64,000 nt of DNA from an uncultured Anaerolineae bacterium (GTDB lineage: Bacteria; Chloroflexota; Anaerolineae; Aggregatilineales; Phototrophicaceae), in the NCBI GenBank assembly GCA_938022205.1, contig CALIEB010000026.1, positions 1-64,000 on the forward strand, read 5' to 3'. This document shows, piece after piece, positions 42,564 through 51,824 of this stretch. The stretch's first letter is position 1. Each line of letters opens with the position of its first letter. Under the pieces are notes generated by a model. It had not been told where the DNA came from and made no database searches. It saw only the letters and a program-made list of their open reading frames with translations. The translations under genes were made by a program, and so were the position numbers.

Positions 42564-42912
42564 CGTCTTTGAGGTCTTCTAGGGCTTGACGAAACAGTTC
42601 TAGCCCTTTGTGGTCTTTTGGAATACGACCAACGTAAGGGTCAGGGATGACGCTGCCGTCGCTGCGGTCGATGGCGGTAATCACAACTTTGCGTCCAAAC
42701 CCTAGAAAGCCTGTGCGTACGCTCCACGTGAGCTGCATATTGGGGTCAGCGTTGGCGCGTAAAATGTCAGGGACAGGGCATTTAGCACAGTCGTGCGGAT
42801 GCCAAGCAGGGGCTTGCGGGTTTTCTTTGGCGAGGCGACATTCCTGCACGTTGCGCCCGCGATGGAAGTCTTGGTAGTAATAGCGGCACTCTTTGCCGTC
42901 GGGTGTGCGCAT
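42556..42912 (-). CDS. Four-cysteine protein, possible metal binder
   Basis: 118 residues from ATG 42912, which overlaps the helicase stop by one base and has GAGGAG upstream, so the 31 extra residues in the ORF track are not real. Cys at 9, 25, 42 and 45 (the last two as CAKC) could hold zinc or an Fe-S cluster. No family is recognised. Its position right after a DinG-type helicase suggests a linked role, but that is inference. Confidence 0.75.
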   Translation of the reverse strand: MRTPDGKECRYYYQDFHRGRNVQECRLAKENPQAPAWHPHDCAKCPVPDILRANADPNMQLTWSVRTGFLGFGRKVVITAIDRSDGSVIPDPYVGRIPKDHKGLELFRQALEDLKDDD

Positions 42913-45677
42913 TATGTCTGCTCCTCTTCTGCAGCGAGAATATCGCCAAGCCACGCTTGTGCTTCTTGGGCAAGCTGGTTGACACTGCTGTATTTTACCG
43001 TGCAATCGGGCAGAGCATCAATGAAATTTTTGCCATAGCCCTTGTTGGTGATGCGGCTGTCAAGCACCACGACAATGCCCTTGTCGCGTTGGGTGCGAAT
43101 GAGTCGCCCGAAACCTTGACGGAAGCGCAAAACGGCTTCTGGCACGGCGTAAGTCTCGAAAGCGTCGTTGTAGGTTTCAGCCCGAGCAGCAAAAATGGGG
43201 TCGTTGGGAACGGTGAACGGCAGACGCACGATCACAAGCCCTAGCAAGTCGTTGCCGGCGATATCTACACCCTGCCAAAAGCTCTTCGTGCCGAGCAATA
43301 CGGCTTGCTTGCTGGTTTTGAAGCTCTCGAGCAGCGCGTCACGATTTGCGCCAAAACTCTGGTCATGCACGGTGATATTGCCCAGCGCGAGGCGTGGCGT
43401 AATCGCTTGGGCGGTTTCGCGCAGCTGTGCGTAGCTGGTGAACAGCACCAACACGCGCCCCTTTAGCACAGTGGCAAGTTCTACGATGGCACGTTCGACA
43501 GCGCGCTGATAATTTGCTTTGTGCGCGTTTGGGTCAGGAACGTCTTTAGGGATGTAGAGCATGGCAGCGTTTTTGTAATCAAACGGTGAGTCCAGCGTGT
43601 AGGTCTCAACGCCTTCTAGCGCGAGCCGTTCGCTAACGAAGCGATAGTTGTTGTCTGTTCGCAGCGTCGCGCTGGTGAGGATGACGCTCTTCTTGCTGTC
43701 CCAAAGGGTGGTTTTGACGAGCTGTCCTACGTTAAGCGGCGCAACTTGCAGCGCAAGGTAGTCGAGGTTGTCGTGGTAGTCTAGCCACGTGATTTGATTA
43801 GGTTCAGGGGTGTGTACACATGCGCGTAGGTGTGTTAGAGCTTGCGCGAGAAACGTGTGGGTGCTGTTGAGTAGGCTGAGCGCACTGTTGAGCGCGTCGT
43901 TCTTGTCTAATTTTATGCGTCCTACAAACGCTACGAGCTGTTCCGTAGCGTCAACGAGCGTTTGCAAATAGTCGGCTAACGTGTTGTAAAGCGTGATAAC
44001 GCTCATGAAGCCTTTGCTGCGGCGCACTTTTTCAGTGAGGCGCAGCGCGCTGTTGCTGCTGTTGAGGTTGTGTTCGCTCACGCCGTAGGCTTGTAGTTCG
44101 CTAAAAAACTGACGCAGCACGCGCTGGGCTGCGCTCGTAACGCTGTAAACGTCTTGGACAAAGGGCAGCAGCCGTTCTTGCTGCTTTTCGCTAAGGTGGC
44201 TTTGCAAGTGTCGCACAAGGTCTGTCAGTACGCCGTGTTGGGGTGTGCCATAATCGCGCAGGGCGCGCTGTAGCGCGATATGTTCGAGGCGCACGCTCAT
44301 ACCATTGGTGACAGCCTCTTCAAAGTTGTGCGCTTCGTCGACGATAAGATAATCATAGTGCGGCAGCACGTAGTTGTTGGCTTGAATGTCAGAGATTAAC
44401 AGCGCGTGGTTGACGATGATAACGTGCGCGTTTGCTGCTTGCTGGCGTGCCTTTTGCAGCGGGCAGTTACCTTGTGCTAGGCAGTTGTGCGTTTGACAAC
44501 CCTCATCGTCCGCGCTAAATCGTGACCAGAGGGCGTTTTCTAGCCCACGCAGCGTGATGTCACTGCGGCAACCGCTGTTGTTTTCTTGCAACCAAATGAG
44601 TAGCTTGGCGAGCAAACGCAGCTCATCGAGGCTCATGATGATGCGCTGACGCATGGCGTTAAGGCGGCGTGGACACAAGTAATTGCTCTTACCCTTGAGC
44701 AATGCGGCGCGGAAAGGCGTGCCAAGTGCAGCGGCGGCAAGCGGCACGTCTTTGTTTATCAGCTGGTCTTGTAGGTTCAGGGTGTTGGTGGCAATGACCA
44801 CGCGCTCACCTTGTGTAATTGCCCAATGCGCGGCGGGAATGAGATAAGCGAGCGACTTGCCTACACCTGTGCCTGCCTCAATCATGGCGTGTGTGCCGCG
44901 CTCGAAGCAGCTGGTGATATGCTGCGCCATCTGCACTTGTTGTGGGCGCGTCTCGTAATGGCTAAACGCTGCGGCTAAGCTGCCATTGGGCGCAAATATC
45001 TCATCAAGTGTGGGCAAGGAAGTCGCTACATCTTGGACTGTGTCGGCAGGGTCGTCATAAGGCAACATTCGTGCTGTATCGGTATTGCTGCTAACTTGTG
45101 CGGCGGCGGCGAAAAAGTGCCAAAGTTCCCAACCATTGTTTTCGCCTAGCGTGGCGAGTTCTTTAAGTAGCTGTTTGGGCAGCGCGCAGGCTTTTTGCCA
45201 GAGCTTGTCATAGAGCATGGCGGTGGCTTGCGCGTCGTCAAGGGCGCGATGGGCGTTTTCTAGTGAAATGTTGAACATCGCGGCAAGGTTACCTAAACCA
45301 TAGCGCATGATGCTGGGCAGCAGCAGCGAGGCAAGCTCGAGGGTGTCAAACACGCGGTTGCTCTTGAAAAGCTGGGCTTTGTGCAAAAACGCCATGTCAA
45401 ACGGTGCATTATGCGCCAAAAGTACTGCATCGCCGACAAAAGTGTTAAGCTCTGGCAGCACTTGGGAAAGTGTTGGCGCATGGCGTAAGTCCTCTTGGCG
45501 GATGCCTGTGATTTGGGTGACGCTTTCGTCAATGGCTATCTCGGGGTTAACAAGCGTGCTGAATGTCTCTGTGAGGCTGCCTTCACGCAGGCGTACCGCG
45601 CCTATTTCAATGATGGCATCTTGCTGTGGGTTTAAGCCGCTGGTCTCTAAATCGATTGCCACGAGGTCAAAAGGCAT
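42912..45677 (-). CDS. dinG: DEDD exonuclease-DinG family helicase fusion
   Basis: A 921-residue protein. The N-terminal DEDDh 3'-5' exonuclease (about 1-165) shows AIDLETSG, HNAPFDMAFL and HRALDDAQATA. The superfamily 2 helicase part shows Walker A EAGTGVGKSLAYL, the DEAH box LIVDEAHNFEEA and the late motif FWQGVDIAG. Four Cys (YLCP, GCQ, NCL, NCP) are placed as in the Fe-S domain of XPD/DinG helicases. It probably unwinds and trims damaged or RNA-containing DNA. This fusion is known in Gram-positive-type bacteria. Confidence 0.93.
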   Translation of the reverse strand: MPFDLVAIDLETSGLNPQQDAIIEIGAVRLREGSLTETFSTLVNPEIAIDESVTQITGIRQEDLRHAPTLSQVLPELNTFVGDAVLLAHNAPFDMAFLHKAQLFKSNRVFDTLELASLLLPSIMRYGLGNLAAMFNISLENAHRALDDAQATAMLYDKLWQKACALPKQLLKELATLGENNGWELWHFFAAAAQVSSNTDTARMLPYDDPADTVQDVATSLPTLDEIFAPNGSLAAAFSHYETRPQQVQMAQHITSCFERGTHAMIEAGTGVGKSLAYLIPAAHWAITQGERVVIATNTLNLQDQLINKDVPLAAAALGTPFRAALLKGKSNYLCPRRLNAMRQRIIMSLDELRLLAKLLIWLQENNSGCRSDITLRGLENALWSRFSADDEGCQTHNCLAQGNCPLQKARQQAANAHVIIVNHALLISDIQANNYVLPHYDYLIVDEAHNFEEAVTNGMSVRLEHIALQRALRDYGTPQHGVLTDLVRHLQSHLSEKQQERLLPFVQDVYSVTSAAQRVLRQFFSELQAYGVSEHNLNSSNSALRLTEKVRRSKGFMSVITLYNTLADYLQTLVDATEQLVAFVGRIKLDKNDALNSALSLLNSTHTFLAQALTHLRACVHTPEPNQITWLDYHDNLDYLALQVAPLNVGQLVKTTLWDSKKSVILTSATLRTDNNYRFVSERLALEGVETYTLDSPFDYKNAAMLYIPKDVPDPNAHKANYQRAVERAIVELATVLKGRVLVLFTSYAQLRETAQAITPRLALGNITVHDQSFGANRDALLESFKTSKQAVLLGTKSFWQGVDIAGNDLLGLVIVRLPFTVPNDPIFAARAETYNDAFETYAVPEAVLRFRQGFGRLIRTQRDKGIVVVLDSRITNKGYGKNFIDALPDCTVKYSSVNQLAQEAQAWLGDILAAEEEQT

Positions 45678-45708
45678 TGGTTGTTTCCTAAAAATAGCTT
45701 GTTGAATG

Positions 45709-45739
45709 AAAAAAGGCGCGACATTTGCGATGCCGCGCC
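45709..45739 (-). terminator. Rho-independent terminator of the double PstS-like gene
   Basis: A 9-bp GC-rich stem (GGCGCGGCA / TGTCGCGCC, one G-U) runs into a T6 tract on the minus strand, 12 bp after the stop. Confidence 0.85.
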
Positions 45740-45750
45740 GTAGAAAAGGC

Positions 45751-47661
45751 TTAAGGGGCTTGCGTTGCTTCGGGTGTGGCTTCTGCGTCGCTAGCTTCGG
45801 GTGTGGCTTGCGCGGCAGCGGCTAAGGCTTCTGCTTCGGCAAATGCGGTGATGAGGCGAGTGCGCGTCGCCAGCAGCTGTTCATTTGTGATGCCGACGAA
45901 ACCGGCGTTTTGCAGGTTATTGCGATTGCTGTCTTCAAAGAACAGCCAGAGCAAGGCGCGCACCGCATCATTCACCAGCGAGGCTTGGTCAGCGACGAGC
46001 ATCACGGTTTGTGTGAGTGGATAAGTGCTATCTTGGATAGTGGCTTCGCTAGGTTGTACGCAGCCGCTGCCGTTGTTTAACGCCACGAGCTGTACGTTCT
46101 GCTGGTTGTTGGCAAGCACGCGCTGATACTCTTCCCACGTCATATAGGTGATTGCGCCTTGCACGTTGGCGGTCGCGGCAGCCCGATAGAGTGGATCTGC
46201 GTTGAGTTCAGTGTCTTGGCGCACGGGGGCAACAGGTTCGTTGGCGCGTGCTAAGAGAAGGTCGCTGACTTCGCTGCCTGCGCTAATGCCAAACAGGGTA
46301 ATCGGCAGCTCGGGGAAGGAGTTAGAAAGCGCGTTCCACGTGTTAATAGGGGTTTCTGAGGCGCGCCACAGCGTTTGCGCTTGTTCGGTTGTCAAACAGA
46401 TGTTAAAGCTGTCTTGAGCGTTTGCCAACAACACAACCGCTTTTTTGCCCACTGTCTCGCTGTAAGGAACGACCTCGTTGGCGGCGCATGCGGCTTGTGT
46501 TGCCTCGTCCAGCTCTTGGGTCGTCACGAGAATGTCCAGCTCGCCGTTGCAGAAGCGGCGTGCGCCGTTGACTTCACCAAGTAAACGCGTGGTATAGCGT
46601 AGGTCGGTTCGTGTCGCCGTTAGCAGTTGCGTTACGGTGTCAAGCGAAGTTTTCAGCGCAGGCGAGCCCCCAATGGTTACCTCACCGCTTAACACGTTGG
46701 GGATGACGTAGGTGGTTTGCTGAGCAAGTGCGCCTTCTTCAGCCGTTTCGTTGGTTAAGATGTTTACATTGCGCTGATACTGCCCAAAACTAAGCGGAGT
46801 ATACCCCAGTGCTTGTAGCTGTGCTGCGTTTTCGGGATTGACGACAGCCGCGAGTAGGTCGCCTAGCACCTCTTTTTGTGCGTTGTTCACGTAAAGGTAG
46901 TAGGTGGTTGCAAGAGGATATGCGCCTGCTTCAACGGCTTCTGCGGTGGCGACCACGCAACCGTTGCCATTCTCAAAATCGACTGGAAGCGGGGCGACGC
47001 TGCCGATGTTAGCAAGTGCTTTGCTGGCACTTGTCACGCCGATTGTGCCGCTGTTTTCCGCCACTTGCGTGACTAAGGAGTCCTTGTCAAGGATGCTTGC
47101 TCTTGTGCGCAGCCCTACGCCTTGAATGGTGTTGTCAAACAGCACATTGACCCAGTCGTCGCTGGGTGGAACGATGACCGCCAAAGGCTCGTCGGGGAAG
47201 CCTTCTTGAACGGTTTGCCAGTTGTCAGCGGTAGCACTAGGCGCGAACAGCGTGTTTAGCGTGCTGATGGTCAAGCAGCTCAAGAATGTATCTTGGGGGT
47301 TAATGATGACAACCGCGATGTGGTGTGCAAGCGGAAGCTCAGTATAAGCGACACCCGCAGCATCGCAGGCGGCTTTCTCGGTGTCGTTGATGCGGCGGCT
47401 TGTGGCAATGAGTGGCGTGTTGTTCTGGCAAAATTGGGCGAAACTGCTGCTGCTGCCAACGCCTTCTACGGTGAGCGTTGTTGGAGACCCTGCAAGCGTG
47501 TGCAGTTCAGTGAGCAAGGGCAGCGCGAGATTTGACCCTAAAGCAGTTACTTCGGGAGCTTGGGCGGCTTCTTCGTTACTTGCGTTGTCCTGTGCCAAAA
47601 TAGGCATGAGCGCAAGCCACAGCAGAAGAAAGGCAAACATCCCGCGTTGGTACATTTTCAT
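45751..47661 (-). CDS. Secreted protein with two tandem PstS-like binding domains
   Basis: The signal peptide (MFAFLLLWLALMPILAQ) has no lipobox. The mature protein has two homologous halves (about 37-305 and 315-605), each like a phosphate-type periplasmic binding protein. The internal match is plain: QDTFLSCLTISTLNTLF against QDSFNICLTTEQAQTLW, and NGNGCVVATAEAVEAGAYPL against NNGSGCVQPSEATIQDSTYPL. A short Ala/Thr/Pro tail ends it. At 636 residues it is about twice a normal PstS. No pstC/A/B genes are near. The ligand may be phosphate or another anion. Confidence 0.82.
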   Translation of the reverse strand: MKMYQRGMFAFLLLWLALMPILAQDNASNEEAAQAPEVTALGSNLALPLLTELHTLAGSPTTLTVEGVGSSSSFAQFCQNNTPLIATSRRINDTEKAACDAAGVAYTELPLAHHIAVVIINPQDTFLSCLTISTLNTLFAPSATADNWQTVQEGFPDEPLAVIVPPSDDWVNVLFDNTIQGVGLRTRASILDKDSLVTQVAENSGTIGVTSASKALANIGSVAPLPVDFENGNGCVVATAEAVEAGAYPLATTYYLYVNNAQKEVLGDLLAAVVNPENAAQLQALGYTPLSFGQYQRNVNILTNETAEEGALAQQTTYVIPNVLSGEVTIGGSPALKTSLDTVTQLLTATRTDLRYTTRLLGEVNGARRFCNGELDILVTTQELDEATQAACAANEVVPYSETVGKKAVVLLANAQDSFNICLTTEQAQTLWRASETPINTWNALSNSFPELPITLFGISAGSEVSDLLLARANEPVAPVRQDTELNADPLYRAAATANVQGAITYMTWEEYQRVLANNQQNVQLVALNNGSGCVQPSEATIQDSTYPLTQTVMLVADQASLVNDAVRALLWLFFEDSNRNNLQNAGFVGITNEQLLATRTRLITAFAEAEALAAAAQATPEASDAEATPEATQAP

Positions 47662-47753
47662 GGGTTATAAAACTCCTTGCAAGGCGTATAATGGTAACGT
47701 GTGATTCTACTTTGCACACGGCTATTGTACAGTCATGATTTTGTATTAGGCAG

Positions 47754-48149
47754 ATGAAACACGACGAGAAAACCCTTTATGAGCGAATTGGTGGCGAACT
47801 GACAATCTTTCGCCTTGTGGACGTGTTCTATCACAAAGTGGCGCAAGATGATGCGCTGCGCGCCATCTTTCCGCAAGATTTGTCCACCGGAAAATATTGG
47901 CAGTTCTTGTTCTTGGTGCAGTATTGGGGTGGTGACACGCGCTACAGCGAACAGCGTGGTCATCCACGTTTGCGCATGCGTCATATGCCGTATGCGATTA
48001 CGCCCGCGTTGCGCGACAAGTGGGTACAATACATGTTCGAAGCCATTGATGAAGTAGGCATTGCCGAGCCTGACCGCAGCACGATGCGAGACTATTTCAG
48101 CAGCGGCGCGTCGTTCATGGTCAATCGACACAGCGAGGGAGCAGAATGA
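47754..48149 (+). CDS. glbO: Truncated haemoglobin, group II
   Basis: A 131-residue 2-on-2 globin. The start LYERIGGELTIFRLVDVFY with B10-region Tyr26, the IFPQDL segment, and GHPRLRMRH with proximal His77 are typical of group II (GlbO). It binds haem and oxygen or NO in the cytosol. It overlaps the next membrane gene by ATGA, so the two are translationally coupled. Confidence 0.93.
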   Translation: MKHDEKTLYERIGGELTIFRLVDVFYHKVAQDDALRAIFPQDLSTGKYWQFLFLVQYWGGDTRYSEQRGHPRLRMRHMPYAITPALRDKWVQYMFEAIDEVGIAEPDRSTMRDYFSSGASFMVNRHSEGAE

Positions 48150-48496
48150 GCGCGCTTTGGCGTTGGCTGGCGCGTTTGCCGCGTTTGGCACGCGTGCTGT
48201 GGGTGTTTGTGACGGCGGTAGTGGTGGTGCTGGTGCTGTCACCGCTTGTCGACCGCATCTACATTGAACATTTTTTTGATGAAGCCACTGTGATTGTGCC
48301 ATCGTATGTCAGCGTGTTTTTCGGTGCGCTTGCTTACCTGTGGGGTTGGGTGTCGTGGGTAGGCGCGGCGGGCGAGCGGGAGATCATGCCGACGCGCTCG
48401 GGGCAAGTGTTTGCCGTTTTTGCGTTTTGTGTTATGGTGATAGGCATCGGTTTGCTTTTGCACGGCTTTTCGATGACGGATTTCATCGCGGGATGA
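48146..48496 (+). CDS. Membrane protein coupled to the globin gene
   Basis: 116 residues with three hydrophobic helices (about 16-36, 50-72 and 87-106). No family is recognised. Coupling to the globin gene suggests a shared task, perhaps in respiration or NO handling, but no haem ligand motif is clear. Confidence 0.7.
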   Translation: MSALWRWLARLPRLARVLWVFVTAVVVVLVLSPLVDRIYIEHFFDEATVIVPSYVSVFFGALAYLWGWVSWVGAAGEREIMPTRSGQVFAVFAFCVMVIGIGLLLHGFSMTDFIAG

Positions 48497-48511
48497 TGAG
48501 GAGGAATGACC

Positions 48512-49138
48512 ATGAAAAAAACCTATCGGGTGTGGGTAGGGCTGCTGCTGTTTAGCTTGCTAGCAAGCGCATGCACGCAAGAAGAGACTTTGCCGACGCT
48601 GATTCCTACGGCTGTCCCACCAACGGAAGAGATGCCGCCCACAGCAGAAAGCGCAGTAGAGAGCGTGCCAACAGCCACAGCAACGCAGCGCGTCCGCCCG
48701 ACGTTCCCGCCTACGTTTACGCCAACTCCTGCGCCGACGGACACCCCAACGGCAACGCAGGTGTTCCCTTCGCCAACGCTCTTTATTCAGTACGCCACCC
48801 CTAACCCAGCGTGTAACACGTTTGACACGATTTTCGAGCAGAGCGATTATGAGTTTGCGGTGGGGGTGTCGCCGCGCGCAACGTGGCGGGCTGTGGAAGG
48901 CGCGCAGCTTTATCGCCTGATTTTGAAAGAATCAAACGGGCGCATTATTAATGACCAAATTTACTTAGCTGAGACGACGTACACGTTCCCTGCTGACTTG
49001 TTTGAGGTTGGGCGCAGCTACGGCTGGGAAGTTTACCCAATTAACGCGCAAGGCGACCAGATGTGCTTTGCAGTAGGTTTGGAGATGTTCCCGCAGCGGC
49101 AGCTGTTTCCTAATCAGCCGTTGGGTAGCGGTGGCTAG
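48512..49138 (+). CDS. Lipoprotein with Thr-Pro linker
   Basis: The signal peptide ends in the lipobox LLASAC, so the mature protein is lipid-anchored outside. A Pro/Thr-rich linker (about 30-90) leads to a ~110-residue domain with a WRAVEGAQLYRLIL...YGWEVYPIN pattern, similar to the Fn3-like modules of the first gene in the window. AGGAGG is seven bases before ATG 48512, so the ATG two codons earlier is unlikely. The stop interlocks with that of thyX. Confidence 0.75.
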   Translation: MKKTYRVWVGLLLFSLLASACTQEETLPTLIPTAVPPTEEMPPTAESAVESVPTATATQRVRPTFPPTFTPTPAPTDTPTATQVFPSPTLFIQYATPNPACNTFDTIFEQSDYEFAVGVSPRATWRAVEGAQLYRLILKESNGRIINDQIYLAETTYTFPADLFEVGRSYGWEVYPINAQGDQMCFAVGLEMFPQRQLFPNQPLGSGG

Positions 49139-49860
49139 TCCTCTTTTGCCGCTAGCGCGTAGGTTTCGAACGCTTCGGCTGTCCAAGGCAGCGCGGGCTT
49201 GAAGAAGTGGTCAAAAATGGCTTGGGCATAGACGCGGATTTCGTACTGTGCTTCGCGTGCCATGCGCAGCCGCAAGAAGTGCATGAGGTTGTGCGCGTCG
49301 ACTTTGACCACCCATGTGTAGTAAACGCTGAAACCGGGCAAGAAGAGGCGGGCGATTTCGCGGGCAACGCCCATTTGCAACGCCTCTTCGTACAGCTTGT
49401 AGGCGGTCTCATAGTGCTGGAGGAGCTTCTCGGTGAGCTGGGCGTTGTCTTCGGGCGAAAGTTCACCTTCGCTAGCTTGCTTGTTGTCTTTGGCTTGCTT
49501 GCGCCACACTGATGGCACGTAAAAATCGTCCTCTTCAAAAGGGGTGTAGCGTCCGCTTTGGGCGTTCATGTTCCACGTGCGATGGCGTACCCACTGCCAC
49601 CATGTCACAAGCGGGGCGTGGACGCGAAACTTGAACTCTACCATCTCGAAAGGGCTGGTGTGATGGTTGCGCATGAGATAGAACAGCAGCTTTTTGTCAC
49701 GCTCGTCGCCCTTGCTTTCGCCTAAGAAGCTCACGCGCGCCGCGTTGACGATGGCTAAATCACCCGAAACGCCCGCTTCAGGATGCGGCATCATGTCAAG
49801 CAGCTCAATCCAACCTTTGTCTAAGACGGTAACGCGCTTTTGAAATAACGCATGCGACAT
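49135..49860 (-). CDS. thyX: Flavin-dependent thymidylate synthase
   Basis: Makes dTMP from dUMP with FAD and methylene-tetrahydrofolate. The ThyX motif RHRx7S is present (RHRTWNMNAQSGRY). The length (241) is normal. ThyX replaces ThyA in many Chloroflexota. It lies upstream-facing to the ruvAC-yebC run, which ends 20 bp before its start codon. Confidence 0.96.
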   Translation of the reverse strand: MSHALFQKRVTVLDKGWIELLDMMPHPEAGVSGDLAIVNAARVSFLGESKGDERDKKLLFYLMRNHHTSPFEMVEFKFRVHAPLVTWWQWVRHRTWNMNAQSGRYTPFEEDDFYVPSVWRKQAKDNKQASEGELSPEDNAQLTEKLLQHYETAYKLYEEALQMGVAREIARLFLPGFSVYYTWVVKVDAHNLMHFLRLRMAREAQYEIRVYAQAIFDHFFKPALPWTAEAFETYALAAKED

Positions 49861-49879
49861 GGGCGGGTACTCTCTTTGT

Positions 49880-50458
49880 TTAGCTGCTTAGGTATTGCAA
49901 GCACAGGCGCAGGCGTTCCTGCATGTCCTTAGGCGTGCTTGCTGGTAGTGATTGAATTGCCGTTTGTGCTTCGATGATGCTGAATCCTAGCGAGGTGAGC
50001 GCGTCGAGCAGGTCGCTGTTCAGGTCGTCAACGTCGCTCACAGGCAAGATGTCTAAGCCTGTAGGCAGCTTGTCTTTGAGTTCAAGCAAAATTTTTTCGG
50101 CGGTTTTTTTGCCTACGCCGGGCACGCGGCTTAAAAGCTCTGGGCGTGCATTGGCGACAGCTTGCCGCAGGTTGTCGATGGTGATGTGGCTCAAGATGGC
50201 AACGGCGAGCTTTGTGCCTATGCCGCTGACTTTGAGCAGCGCGTCGAACACGTCGCGCTCATGCGAGCTGGCGAAGGCTACAAGCGTAAGTGCATCCTCG
50301 CGGACAAGTAGGCGCGTGTGCAAAAACACCTCTTCGCCAACTTGACAAGCCTCGAGGGCGGTGCGTGTGGCGAGTAGCTCTAAGCCTACGCCGCCCACGC
50401 TGATGACAAGGCTGTCGCTGTTGCGCTGTAACACGCGCCCTTGCACGCTGGCAATCAT
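49880..50458 (-). CDS. ruvA: Holliday junction branch migration protein RuvA
   Basis: The 192-residue RuvA has an OB fold at the N-terminus (MIASVQGRVLQR), two helix-hairpin-helix motifs (VSGIGTKLA, VPGVGKKTAEKI) that grip the junction DNA, and the small C-terminal domain that binds RuvB. ruvC lies 2 bp upstream; ruvB is not in this run. Confidence 0.96.
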   Translation of the reverse strand: MIASVQGRVLQRNSDSLVISVGGVGLELLATRTALEACQVGEEVFLHTRLLVREDALTLVAFASSHERDVFDALLKVSGIGTKLAVAILSHITIDNLRQAVANARPELLSRVPGVGKKTAEKILLELKDKLPTGLDILPVSDVDDLNSDLLDALTSLGFSIIEAQTAIQSLPASTPKDMQERLRLCLQYLSS

Positions 50459-50460
50459 TG

Positions 50461-50952
50461 CTAGTCCTCAAGGGCGCGAAAACGCGCTGATTGCAAATCG
50501 GTGATGGCAATTGCCAAGCCGTCGGCGGCATCGTCGGGGCGGGGGATGCTGTCAAGGTTCAGCAGCACGCGCACCATCTCTTGCACTTGGCTTTTGTCTG
50601 CGCCGCCGTAGCCCGAAATCGTCTGCTTGACATAGTTAGGCTTGTACTCGTAGACGGGCAACTTAGCTTGCGATAATGCCAGCAAAATAACACCGCGTCC
50701 CTGCGCGACAGTGAGTGCGGTCGTGACATTTTTGGCGAAGAACAGCTCTTCGACCGCTGCGCGCTGCGGGCGATAGCGCGCCACAAGCTCCTGCAGCGCG
50801 TCGTAAATGTGTTGCAGGCGCGCAGGCATTGCTAGTGCCGTGTCGGTGCGGATGACCCCGTAGGCTACAGCCTCTAGCGTGCCGTCGTCATGCTCGCGGA
50901 CAAGACCGTAGCCGATGATGGCTGTGCCGGGGTCAATGCCAAGCGTCAACAT
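50461..50952 (-). CDS. ruvC: Holliday junction endonuclease RuvC
   Basis: An RNase H-fold resolvase of 163 residues. The catalytic acids are visible at LGIDPGT, AVEELFFAKN and the C-terminal DDAADGLAIA. It cleaves junctions bound by RuvAB. It starts two bases before the yebC stop ends, so the three genes form a tight yebC-ruvC-ruvA operon, as in many bacteria. Confidence 0.96.
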   Translation of the reverse strand: MLTLGIDPGTAIIGYGLVREHDDGTLEAVAYGVIRTDTALAMPARLQHIYDALQELVARYRPQRAAVEELFFAKNVTTALTVAQGRGVILLALSQAKLPVYEYKPNYVKQTISGYGGADKSQVQEMVRVLLNLDSIPRPDDAADGLAIAITDLQSARFRALED

Positions 50953-51705
50953 TTAGGAAGACTCAAACGCCTGAATAATGTCGCTGGTGATTGCCATGTT
51001 GCTGGCAACGCTTTGCACGTCGTCTAGTTCCTCAAGGCGTTCCATGAGGCGCATGTTTTTAACAGCCGCGTCTACGCTAACTTCGGTCTCATTTTGCGCA
51101 ATCCAGCGCAGCTCAGCCTCTTCGACCGTGTAGCCGCTGTTGGTCAGAGCTTGCTCGACTGCGGCAAATGCCTCGCGAGGCGTGTAGACGACGACAACGC
51201 CGTCTTCATTGACCACATCGTCCGCGCCTGCTTCGGCGGCAACCATGAAGACCTCTTCAAAATCAAGGTTTGTTCCCTTGAGGGTGATGCAACCCTTTTG
51301 GTTGAACTGCCATGCCACGCTGCCCGCCGTCGCCATGGTGCCGCCGCTCTTGTTGAAGGCGTTTTTCACCTCTGCTAGCGTACGGTTTTTGTTGTCGGTT
51401 AACACCTCAACCATAAAGGCGATACCTTCGATGCCGTAGCCTTCGTAGGTGTACTCCTCCATCGCGTTGCCTTCCAGCTCGCCGGTGCCTTTTTTAATGG
51501 CGCGTTCGATATTCTCTTTGGGCATGTTGGCGGCACGCGCTTTGCCAATAGCAATTTTAAGTTTGGGGTTGGCGTTTTCGTCGCCGCCGCCGTCGCGAGC
51601 AGCAATCATGATATCACGGGCAATCCGCGTGAACATCTTAGCACGCTTGGCATCTTCCGCGCCTTTTTTACGTTTAATGGTTGACCATTTGCTGTGACCA
51701 GACAA
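50953..51705 (-). CDS. yebC: YebC/PmpR-family protein (TACO1-like)
   Basis: 250 residues with the invariant start SGHSKWSTIKRKKGAEDAKRAKMF and the AGADDV segment. YebC proteins act as transcription regulators, or, as shown for some members, help ribosomes pass proline-rich stretches. The start codon is TTG, fixed by the conserved N-terminus. It heads the ruvCA operon. Confidence 0.95.
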   Translation of the reverse strand: MSGHSKWSTIKRKKGAEDAKRAKMFTRIARDIMIAARDGGGDENANPKLKIAIGKARAANMPKENIERAIKKGTGELEGNAMEEYTYEGYGIEGIAFMVEVLTDNKNRTLAEVKNAFNKSGGTMATAGSVAWQFNQKGCITLKGTNLDFEEVFMVAAEAGADDVVNEDGVVVVYTPREAFAAVEQALTNSGYTVEEAELRWIAQNETEVSVDAAVKNMRLMERLEELDDVQSVASNMAITSDIIQAFESS

Positions 51706-51824
51706 GGTTGTTTGCCTCTCACCATCTTGTATATCGAATATCTTGCGCTATTATACGTAAATTTAGGGCATGCGCTATACTTGCCTTGAAATTATTGATC
51801 TATAACGCTTAGAGACGGCATGGC

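Noticed and set aside
42913-43005. N-terminal extension of the four-Cys ORF
   Set aside because: It lies inside the helicase gene; GAGGAG before ATG 42912 fixes the start.
47733-48302. 189-residue ORF on the minus strand
   Set aside because: Shadow of the globin gene; its sequence is Arg/His/Pro-rich without structure.
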